A model generated the notes under the pieces. The model did no database searches, was not told where the DNA came from, and worked only from the letters and a program-made list of their open reading frames with translations. The translations under genes were made by a program, and so were the position numbers. From contig JAAWNI010000048.1 of NCBI GenBank assembly GCA_022798855.1, positions 1-11,955 of the forward strand: DNA of 11,955 bases, read 5' to 3'. Source of the DNA: Lawsonibacter sp. Its GTDB lineage: Bacteria; Bacillota; Clostridia; Oscillospirales; Oscillospiraceae. Below, piece after piece: positions 5,971 to 11,955 of this stretch; position 1 is the first letter of the stretch; every line of letters begins with the position of its first letter.

Positions 5971-5976
5971 AAAGGA
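5971..5976 (+). promoter_or_regulatory. Flagellin ribosome binding site / second GGA site
   Basis: AAAGGA lies 10 bases before ATG 5987. It is the ribosome binding site and also a minimal CsrA target (A-x-GGA), so CsrA bound here would compete with the ribosome. Confidence 0.6.
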
Positions 5977-5986
5977 CGATTATAAA

Positions 5987-8362
5987 ATGAGGATTCAGCA
6001 CAATATCATGGCGATGAATGCCTACCGCAACTACAACCTGAACAATAAGGCCCTGTCCGGCAACCTGGAGAAGCTTTCCTCCGGCTACAAGATCAACCGC
6101 GCCGGCGACGACGCCGCTGGCCTGGCCATTTCTGAGAAAATGCGCGCCCAGATCACCGGCCTGAACGCCGCTTCCAAGAACGTTAAGGACGGCATCTCCC
6201 TGGTGAAGACCGCCGAGGGCGCTATGCAGGAAATCCAGGACATGCTCAACCGCATGGACTATCTGGCTACCCAGTCCGCCAACGGCACCTATGACAACGA
6301 GGTTGACCGCAAGGCCCTCCAGAAGGAGGTCAACCAGCTCAACGAGGAAATCAACCGCATCGCTGAGTCCGCCAACTTCAACGGCATCAAGCTGCTGGAC
6401 GGCACTTGGGACACCGACGCTGTTGTCAAGGCTCAGGAAAAGCTGGACGAAGCCATGAAGCCCGTTACCGCTGACGCTGTTTATAATTCCGTGGACTCCA
6501 AGAAGCTGATTGCAGACGGCGTGGTTCTGGCGGAGGTTTCTCCTGGCGATAATGTTCCTGGCGGCCCTGACAATATCGGCAAGAATACCGTTCTGGAGAC
6601 TGGTGAGATTACCGGTGTAAAGCCCAGTTTTAAGGTCACCCTGAACGGCACCGGCCATGTCATGACTGGTACTGGTACCACCGATATTGACCTGGAGGTT
6701 GACGGCACCAAGATTACCATTACCGAAACCGATATCAAGGCCCTCTATACTGATAAGGAGACGGGCGACAAGGTGACTGCCGAGGAGCTGGCCGAGGTCT
6801 TTGCTAAAAAGATCAATGGTACTGGTGCTGGCACCGCCAATGGCGGTACTGGTGCGGTTGCTGGACAGTTCGTGGGCACAAGTAATGACAAGCTGGTCTG
6901 GAATGTGAAGGCAAACGGCGAAACTCTGGAGTTCAACTTGGATGCTGCCAATACTCCCGCCGCTGAGTTGGTGACCCCCCTCAACGAGCACTATACTGTT
7001 ACCATGGGCGCTGGCGCTAATGGCACGACCGCCGATGCTGTGACTGGTGAAGTCGCCGCCACAAAGTACAGCCTGGAAACGGTCGCTGTCACCAAGGCTA
7101 CCGCTGCGGGTGCAAACGATGCCACTAGCAAGATCACTGTCAACTACACCGATGAAAAGGGTGCGGCAAAAACTGCTGAGGTAACTTATTCCGCTGCGGG
7201 AGCTGTTGCCGACGCAGAGACGCAGGCCAAGGAACTTGTCGAAGCGCTGAAGAAAGATACAGGTTTAGCCGCCTTGTTTGACATTACTTCTGACGCAAAC
7301 GGCAAGATTAAGTTTGAAGCCAAGACTGAGGGCGAGACTAAAGTTTCGGTTACGAAGATTACAGCTGGCGCTGGTGTTGGTACTGGTTTGACATTTACCG
7401 AAGCTGGCGGTACTACAACAGCTGGCGTGGATAAACATGTTCCCGGCACCATCGGCTATACAAACTATGGTACTGTGGATGTTCAGCCCGGCGTGCCCGC
7501 CGCATCTGGTCAGCTGGCCAACACCGTAATCGACCTGAACAAAATCGGTATTGAGGACGGTACTAAAATTACTCTGGGCAACACTGAGTACACCTTCGCC
7601 GTGGGGCCTGACAGCAAAATCGACACCACAGGCGCAAATGTGATCGACCTGACCAAGTTTGACAGTGCTACCGCTGACGCTCTGAAAGATGCCGCCACTC
7701 AGATGTCCCAGATTGCCAACGACATTTTCTCTGTCTCCCACACTGGTGATGATGGCAAGGTTGGCATCCAGCAGCTGGAAAAAGATGGGGTGCATGTCGA
7801 AGAGGACAAGATGACCACCATGGACGACCTGATGAATTATATCAAGGTCGAAACTGTGGATGCCGACGCTACCGCCGAAGCCCAGAAGAAGCTGGACGCT
7901 GAGCAGGCCGAGAAGGTCGCCGACGCTCAGGCCAAGCTGGACGCCGCCGTTGAGAAGGGCGGCAAGAGCCTGAACCTCCAGATTGGCGACACCTCCGAGG
8001 AGCACAACCGGCTGGGCGTGAAGATTGGCAGCATGAAGACCACCGCCCTGGGCGTGGACGGCCTGAGCATCAGCACCCCCGAGGATGCCGCCGCCGCTAT
8101 CGACACCATCAAGAGCGCTATCAACTACGTTTCCGGCGTCCGCGGCGACCTGGGTGCTTACCAGAACCGTCTGGAGCACACCAGCAACAACCTGTCCGTG
8201 ATGGCCGAGAACATCCAGGACGCTGAGTCCACCATCCGCGACACCGACGTGGCTGAGGAAATGATGAGCTACGTGAAGAACAACATCCTGGTTCAGTCCG
8301 CCCAGGCCATGCTGGCCCAGGCCAACCAGGTCCCCCAGGGCGTGCTCCAGCTGTTGGGCTAA
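5987..8362 (+). CDS. fliC: Flagellin with a very large central domain
   Basis: The product is 791 residues, against about 300 for Bacillus Hag and about 500 for Salmonella FliC. Residues 1-~140 are the conserved D0/D1 region (MRIQHNIMAMNAYRNY, KLSSGYKINRAGDDAAGLAI, SANFNGIKLLDG). Residues ~660-791 are the C-terminal D1/D0 (LGVDGLSI, GAYQNRLEHTSNNL, QAMLAQANQVPQGVLQLLG). Between them ~500 residues of T/G/A-rich beta-type sequence form the variable, surface-exposed part, entered by AQEKLDEAM (~148) and left by AQKKLDAEQAEKVADAQAKL (~631), charged coiled-coil-like stretches. It has no signal peptide, as expected for export by the flagellar type III system. It follows csrA with no strong promoter of its own, so expression probably depends on the invertible sigma-28 promoter and on CsrA. 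No fliW or other flagellar gene is in the window. The middle has more T-ending codons than the ends. Confidence 0.96.
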   Translation: MRIQHNIMAMNAYRNYNLNNKALSGNLEKLSSGYKINRAGDDAAGLAISEKMRAQITGLNAASKNVKDGISLVKTAEGAMQEIQDMLNRMDYLATQSANGTYDNEVDRKALQKEVNQLNEEINRIAESANFNGIKLLDGTWDTDAVVKAQEKLDEAMKPVTADAVYNSVDSKKLIADGVVLAEVSPGDNVPGGPDNIGKNTVLETGEITGVKPSFKVTLNGTGHVMTGTGTTDIDLEVDGTKITITETDIKALYTDKETGDKVTAEELAEVFAKKINGTGAGTANGGTGAVAGQFVGTSNDKLVWNVKANGETLEFNLDAANTPAAELVTPLNEHYTVTMGAGANGTTADAVTGEVAATKYSLETVAVTKATAAGANDATSKITVNYTDEKGAAKTAEVTYSAAGAVADAETQAKELVEALKKDTGLAALFDITSDANGKIKFEAKTEGETKVSVTKITAGAGVGTGLTFTEAGGTTTAGVDKHVPGTIGYTNYGTVDVQPGVPAASGQLANTVIDLNKIGIEDGTKITLGNTEYTFAVGPDSKIDTTGANVIDLTKFDSATADALKDAATQMSQIANDIFSVSHTGDDGKVGIQQLEKDGVHVEEDKMTTMDDLMNYIKVETVDADATAEAQKKLDAEQAEKVADAQAKLDAAVEKGGKSLNLQIGDTSEEHNRLGVKIGSMKTTALGVDGLSISTPEDAAAAIDTIKSAINYVSGVRGDLGAYQNRLEHTSNNLSVMAENIQDAESTIRDTDVAEEMMSYVKNNILVQSAQAMLAQANQVPQGVLQLLG

Positions 8363-8373
8363 GAGCCGCATAA

Positions 8374-8464
8374 GCCTCCCTCTCAGAGGGGGGCGGCCCG
8401 AAGGGCCGGAGGGAGTACTCCCTCAGTCAGCCTGACGGCTGACAGCTCCCTCAGGGAGGGAGCC
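8374..8464. repeat. Clustered-palindrome intergenic repeat (MITE/REP-like)
   Basis: Five palindromes in 91 bases: CCCTCT-c-AGAGGG (8378-8390), CGGCCC-gaa-GGGCCG (8394-8408), GAGGGAGTACTCCCTC (8409-8424), GTCAGCC-tgac-GGCTGAC (8426-8443) and GCTCCC/GGGAGC (8445-8463). The ends are imperfect inverted repeats (GCCTCCCTC and GAGGGAGCC types). I recall similar CTCCCTC/GTCAGCC elements scattered in Oscillospiraceae genomes. It has no coding capacity. Confidence 0.65.
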
Positions 8465-8481
8465 AAACGCACAGGCGCAAA

Positions 8482-8512
8482 GGGAGCGGGCTTCGGTCCG
8501 CTCCCTGGTTTT
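8482..8512 (+). terminator. Flagellin terminator with UUCG tetraloop
   Basis: GGGAGCGGGC (8482-8491) pairs with GTCCGCTCCC (8496-8505), one G-T pair included, capped by TTCG in a C(UUCG)G context and followed by TGGTTTT. Confidence 0.75.
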
Positions 8513-8524
8513 CCCCCGACAGAA

Positions 8525-8568
8525 AAACCCGCTGAAAAGAAGCACTTTTCAGCGGGTTTCAGCTTTTT
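8525..8568. terminator. Bidirectional terminator between flagellin and the ABC operon
   Basis: AAACCCGCTGAAAAG (8525-8539) pairs perfectly with CTTTTCAGCGGGTTT (8545-8559). T-rich tails follow on both strands: TTTcagcTTTTT to the right, and GGGTTTTTCTG read leftward. It separates the convergent flagellin and ABC-transporter transcripts. Confidence 0.85.
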
Positions 8569-8579
8569 CTCAGAGGAAG

Positions 8580-9083
8580 TTAGATACCTCCGGCGGCCGG
8601 GTCGCCCTCCAGGCCCATGCCGCCATCCAGGCCGAAGCCGTCGTCCAGGGTGGGGTCCTCCTCCACCGGCGCGTCGGGCACGGCGGGCACAAATTCGGAG
8701 TACCAGGCCTCCTCCGGCAGGCCGGCCAGCAGGGCGGGCAGGTTGATTACGATGCCGTCCACGCTGTAGGGCAGCTTGACGCTGACCTCCTTGACCACCG
8801 GATCGTCGCCCTTCTTCTCGGTAATCTCCAGCGTCATTTTAAAGTTCTGGCCGATCCAGATGGCTTCGCCGCGCTCCCGCTTGCCCAGCTTGCTGGGCTT
8901 CTGGCTGCCGACGGTGACGACGATGCGCTCGTAGGCCTTGTATTCCTGGCCCTGGTAGTCCTCCACGGTCTTGTTGTCCAGATAGACGGTGTGGCCCCGG
9001 CCAATGACCATCATGCAGGCGGCAATGGCCGCCAGAATCAGCACCGCCAGCAGGGAGAACAGAATTCTGCGTTTTGTCTTCAT
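8580..9083 (-). CDS. Membrane-anchored small protein, DUF6672-like, last gene of the ABC operon
   Basis: The product is 167 residues. Its ATG (9083) overlaps the stop of the upstream permease by four bases (ATGA), so it is translationally coupled. The N-terminus is KTKRR followed by a hydrophobic stretch (residues ~7-28). This is either a signal anchor or, because LAAIAAC ends at Cys23 with a lipobox-like IAAC, a lipoprotein signal. Hydrophobic residues after the Cys make the anchor slightly more likely. A folded, probably extracytoplasmic region follows (VYLDNKTVEDYQGQEY, GEAIWIGQNFKMTLEIT, VKLPYSVDGIVINLPALLAG). The protein ends in a D/E/G-rich tail. I recall DUF6672 proteins next to sugar-type ABC permeases, but the name is from memory and no function is known to me. 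It may help substrate capture or complex assembly. Confidence 0.65.
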   Translation of the reverse strand: MKTKRRILFSLLAVLILAAIAACMMVIGRGHTVYLDNKTVEDYQGQEYKAYERIVVTVGSQKPSKLGKRERGEAIWIGQNFKMTLEITEKKGDDPVVKEVSVKLPYSVDGIVINLPALLAGLPEEAWYSEFVPAVPDAPVEEDPTLDDGFGLDGGMGLEGDPAAGGI

Positions 9084-10213
9084 CTCGCGCCCCCCTCTTC
9101 CCGCTGGGCCTGGGCCAGCTCCTGGCCCGCCTTGCTCTTGTTCATCCGCTTTTTCGCTTCATACATGATCAGGGCGATGGTGATGATGCCGTAGGACATG
9201 AACACCCGGAAGTACTCGCCCACCATGGAGTCGCCGGTGATATAGCCGCCGGCGTTGGGGGCCACAATGAACATCAGGTGGAACAGAATCACGCCCAGGA
9301 AGGCGTTGCCGATGGATGCCCTCTCCACCGAAGCGCCGCCGATGAGCAGGGCCGCGATGCAGAACATGCCGATTTGGGTGTGGCCGGTGTAGGTGGGCAG
9401 ATTGCCCATGTTTTGCAGGTAGATTACCATGCCGATGCCGGCGAAGACCGTGGACAGCATGATGGACAGCAGGCGGGTGCGGTCCACCTTGATGCCGGCG
9501 GCCCGGGCCACCTCCATGTCCTGGCCCACAGCCCGCATGTCCTGGCCCAGCTTGGTGCGCCGGAACCAGACGATGAACAGGCAGAAAATCCCAACCAGGA
9601 TAAAGGTGAGCACGGGGATTTTCACGCCCTTGATGCGGATGGCCAGCAGGTCGTCCAGGCACTGGCGCATTTGCAGCAAGCTCACCGTGTTCCGGATGCC
9701 GTAGCCCCGGGGGAGCATGATGCTGGCGTGGGCGATGGGGATGATGGAGCCCATGATATACAGGACGATCATCTGGTAGATGCCGTTGCCCATGAAGAAG
9801 TTCAGGATATAGCCGGTGATCATCTCCCGGCCCTTGGCCATGTTCAGGATGGCGCCGCACACCAGGCCCAGCACCGCCGAGAAGGGGATGGACAGAATCA
9901 TGGCCAGCACCACGCCGGGGATGCCCCAGATCTGCCAGTCCGCCACCAGGATGATGGCCAGCTCAGCGCCCATCGCGCCCAGGGTCATGGCGAAGTTCAT
10001 GCCCATGCCCGCCATAATGGGGAAGAGCAGGCAGAGCACCAGGAACAGGTTCCGGCCCATGCGGGTGATGATCTCGTTGAGCAGATAGCTGGGCGTAAAG
10101 CCCGCCATGGGGATAAAAATGGCGCAGATGATGATGAACATGACGGGCACGGCGTTGTTGCGGGCCAGCTCCGCAGCCCGTTTGTTCAGAGGGATATTTT
10201 TATTCTTACTCAT
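9080..10213 (-). CDS. ABC transporter permease, sugar/nucleoside type (BPD_transp_2), second permease
   Basis: The product is 377 residues from ATG 10213 (MSKNKNIPL), preceded by AGGAGGG at normal spacing. Its start overlaps the stop of the first permease by ATGA. The frame stays open for about 140 codons further upstream, but that stretch (rich in H, R, P and G) is a shadow of the first permease and not a real N-terminus. Many membrane segments are visible (VPVMFIIICAIFIPMAG, LFLVLCLLFPIMAGMGMNFA, VLTFILVGIFCLFIVW). The cytoplasmic coupling loop AVGQDMEVARAAGIKVDRTR is typical of RbsC/YjfF/BMP-type permeases (PF02653). It ends with KKRMNKSKAGQELAQAQREE, a basic cytoplasmic tail. It should pair with the product of 10210-11406 and the ATPase of 11422 onward to import a sugar, nucleoside or related small molecule. 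The substrate cannot be read from the sequence. Confidence 0.88.
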   Translation of the reverse strand: MSKNKNIPLNKRAAELARNNAVPVMFIIICAIFIPMAGFTPSYLLNEIITRMGRNLFLVLCLLFPIMAGMGMNFAMTLGAMGAELAIILVADWQIWGIPGVVLAMILSIPFSAVLGLVCGAILNMAKGREMITGYILNFFMGNGIYQMIVLYIMGSIIPIAHASIMLPRGYGIRNTVSLLQMRQCLDDLLAIRIKGVKIPVLTFILVGIFCLFIVWFRRTKLGQDMRAVGQDMEVARAAGIKVDRTRLLSIMLSTVFAGIGMVIYLQNMGNLPTYTGHTQIGMFCIAALLIGGASVERASIGNAFLGVILFHLMFIVAPNAGGYITGDSMVGEYFRVFMSYGIITIALIMYEAKKRMNKSKAGQELAQAQREEGGAR

Positions 10214-11406
10214 TTCGTTCCCTCCTGCTTTCTGGTCAGGGCGTAGAGGATCATGCCGTTGGAGACGATGCTCCGGATGACCTCGCTCATGTCCATGTGG
10301 ACCATGGCGTTCATGACCGTGGGGGTCATGGTCACCATGCCCTGGAACAAAATCGTGCCGATAATCACGTTGCCGATGGTGGCCTTGTTCACCAGCGCGC
10401 CGCCGATGAGGATGGCGGACACGGTGGGCAGGGTCAGGTTGTTGGGGCCGGTGTAGAGCTGGATAAAGCCGAAGCCCTGCTGATACATCAGGATGCCCAC
10501 AGCGCCCAGCCAAGTGGACATGACCACGGACAATGTCCGGATGCGGTCCACGTTGATGCCGGCGGCCCGGGCAAAGTTGGGGTTGGAGCCCACAGCCGTC
10601 ATGGCGGTGCCCGTCTTGGTGTGCAGGAAAGCCCACATGGCCAGGGCCAGCAGGGCAAACACCAACAGCGAGCCGGTGGGAATTTTGATATACTCCAGTG
10701 GGCCCAGGCTGATGTGCAGCGCCTGGGCGATTTTCGCGAAATCAATCTCCAGGAGCTTGGCCAGCGCCTGGTTGTAGAAGCCGTCCAGGGAAATGGTGGG
10801 CCGCAGGCCGTTGGCCGACAGGCCGTACACCATAGTGGGGCTGTTATAGGGCAGCAGCAGCCACATCATGCACATGAAGGAGACAATGGACAGGCCCACA
10901 TAGGTGGCGATCATCATCTCGCCGCCCTTGATTTTGTTCAGCAGCCAGCCGTAGCCCAGGCCAAACAGCACGGCGAAGGGGGTGGCGATGACCATAGCCA
11001 TTAGGAAGCTCACCGTAACGCCGAAGCGCTCAAAGCCGAACTGAATGGACATAGTGCCCCCCAACAGGCCGGCGATGACCCCCAGGGGCAGGCCGAAGTT
11101 CAGGCCGCAGCCCGAGTGGATCATAGGCACCATGGCCAGCACCAGCACCGCGTTCCAGCTGAAACGGTTGATAATGTTGGTGATCTGCATGGGGAGGTTG
11201 ACCCCCACAAAGGGCGTCATGATAAACAGCAGCAGCAGGAAGCCGGTAATAATCATCCGGGGCACGCCGTAGTCCGCTATCATGGCCCGAAGGGGGGACA
11301 TTTGCGCCCTTTCAAGCTCTGTAGGCCGGCGGTCACGCATAATGGTTTTCATTTCGTCGTTGAATTTGGACGGACTGTTCAGATTATGGTCTTTTTTCTC
11401 ACTCAT
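10210..11406 (-). CDS. ABC transporter permease, sugar/nucleoside type (BPD_transp_2), first permease
   Basis: The product is 398 residues from ATG 11406, with GGGAGGTGGG a few bases upstream and only 15 bases from the end of the ATPase gene. It has a ~50-residue hydrophilic N-terminus, then membrane segments (MIITGFLLLLFIMTPFVGV, AVLVLAMVPMIHSGCGLNFG, VTVSFLMAMVIATPFAVLFG, LLVFALLALAMWAFL). The coupling loop TAVGSNPNFARAAGINVDRI is the conserved EAA-like loop of PF02653 permeases, equivalent to AVGGN-x-x-A-A-x-x-x-GI in RbsC. The motif ILIGGALVNKATIGNVIIG near the end also recurs in permease 2 (LLIGGASVERASIGNAFLG), which shows common ancestry. The two probably form a heterodimeric channel. 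The substrate-binding protein is not in the window and would be expected upstream of the ATPase (beyond 11955). Confidence 0.88.
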   Translation of the reverse strand: MSEKKDHNLNSPSKFNDEMKTIMRDRRPTELERAQMSPLRAMIADYGVPRMIITGFLLLLFIMTPFVGVNLPMQITNIINRFSWNAVLVLAMVPMIHSGCGLNFGLPLGVIAGLLGGTMSIQFGFERFGVTVSFLMAMVIATPFAVLFGLGYGWLLNKIKGGEMMIATYVGLSIVSFMCMMWLLLPYNSPTMVYGLSANGLRPTISLDGFYNQALAKLLEIDFAKIAQALHISLGPLEYIKIPTGSLLVFALLALAMWAFLHTKTGTAMTAVGSNPNFARAAGINVDRIRTLSVVMSTWLGAVGILMYQQGFGFIQLYTGPNNLTLPTVSAILIGGALVNKATIGNVIIGTILFQGMVTMTPTVMNAMVHMDMSEVIRSIVSNGMILYALTRKQEGTK

Positions 11407-11421
11407 TACAACCCACCTCCC

Positions 11422-11955
11422 TTATATGACCTGGCTGACCATCAGCAGGCCGAATTCCTCTGAGGAGGCGGACGCGGGCAGGATGCCCGCCACCCGGCCG
11501 CCGGAGACGATGGCCACCCGGTCGCAAATCTGCCGCAGCTCCTCCAGCTCAGAGGAGATCATCACCACCGTGACGCCGCTCTCCCGGTTGAACTGTTTCA
11601 GCGACTCCAGCACCAGGGCCTTGGCCCCCACGTCGATGCCCCGGGTGGGCTCCGACACAAAGAGGAACTTGGGCTCCAGGGCGAAAGCCTTGGCCAGGCA
11701 CACCTTCTGCTGGTTGCCGCCCGACAGCTCCTTGGCCTTCTGCTTGGAGCTGGTGCACTTGATTTGCAGCTCCTGGATATACTTGTTGGTCACTTCCCGG
11801 ATGGCGCCCTCATCCCGCCACTTGACCGCGCCGCCCAGCAGCTTTTTCAAGAACTTGTCCTGGATCTGCATGGCGGGGAAGGCCACATTCCACTCCAGGC
11901 TCTCGTCCAGCAGCAGGCCCACCTCCCGCCGGTCCTCCGACACGAAGGCCAGCGA
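11422..11955 (-). CDS. Sugar-type ABC transporter ATP-binding protein, C-terminal part (partial)
   Basis: The frame is open to the right edge, and 177 residues are visible, ending at TAA 11424-11422. The start SLAFVSEDRREVGLLL, the signature LSGGNQQKV, EPTRGIDVGA and VVMISSELEEL are those of the second nucleotide-binding domain in RbsA/MglA-type tandem ATPases (about 500 residues), so NBD1 lies outside. Two catalytic positions are changed. The Walker B motif is FLFVSEP, with Ser in place of Asp although Glu is kept, and the switch His is Ser (SSEL). The second change is normal for NBD2 of this family. It heads the visible operon and energises the two permeases downstream. Confidence 0.88.
   Translation of the reverse strand, partial: SLAFVSEDRREVGLLLDESLEWNVAFPAMQIQDKFLKKLLGGAVKWRDEGAIREVTNKYIQELQIKCTSSKQKAKELSGGNQQKVCLAKAFALEPKFLFVSEPTRGIDVGAKALVLESLKQFNRESGVTVVMISSELEELRQICDRVAIVSGGRVAGILPASASSEEFGLLMVSQVI

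Noticed and set aside
5960..6991. Minus-strand open frames opposite flagellin (also 7265-8371)
   Set aside because: Shadows of the flagellin coding frame; the plus-strand protein is unmistakable.
9074..10246. Plus-strand open frame of 390 codons (also 10297-11004) opposite the permeases
   Set aside because: H/D/Q/G-rich shadow translation of membrane-protein genes on the minus strand.
10214..10636. Longer N-terminus for the second permease (start at 10636)
   Set aside because: The extra residues are an out-of-frame reading of permease 1; ATG 10213 has a good ribosome binding site and an ATGA overlap.

Overview
The window looks like a GC-rich, motile gut Clostridium relative, most likely family Oscillospiraceae (Flavonifractor, Intestinimonas or Oscillibacter neighbourhood). 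The reasons are an SLH-anchored surface protein with CxxC and PDGS-type repeats, a Bacillota-type flagellin paired with CsrA, a clustered-palindrome repeat of a kind I recall from this family, and a permease/DUF6672 sugar-type ABC operon. No rRNA, tRNA or CRISPR array was seen.

Layout, left to right. (1) 1-222: the end of a DUF4406/DUF7768-like gene, then only the first 15 codons of an ardA-like antirestriction gene. This looks like the cut edge of a mobile element. (2) 223-608: non-coding, with two long inverted repeats and a good sigma-A-type promoter. (3) 609-4403: a 1264-residue secreted surface protein with three C-terminal SLH repeats, ended by two strong terminators. (4) 4642-5265: a small serine recombinase with an apparent ATT start. 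(5) 5260-5400: two inverted 26-bp sites, each two half-sites around a GT dinucleotide, flanking a segment with a near-consensus sigma-28 promoter that points away from the genes on its right. (6) 5464-5829: a CsrA-like protein with a long C-terminal extension. (7) 5854-5976: a structured leader with a near-perfect CsrA-binding hairpin. (8) 5987-8362: a very large flagellin. (9) 8363-8579: a clustered-palindrome repeat and two terminators, one bidirectional. (10) 8580-11955, minus strand: a sugar-type ABC operon (ATPase, permease, permease, DUF6672-like), with ATGA overlaps at two of its three junctions.

The main find is region 4-8. It reads as a self-contained flagellar phase-variation switch: a serine invertase, its two crossover sites, an invertible sigma-28 promoter, and a downstream csrA-flagellin unit. 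In the orientation given, the promoter faces the recombinase on the minus strand, so flagellin should be OFF from this promoter. Inversion would place it on the plus strand about 110 bases before csrA. The layout recalls Salmonella hin/fljBA, with a CsrA-type RNA-binding protein where FljA would be, although the gene order differs. The parts are visible in the sequence; the switching itself is inference.
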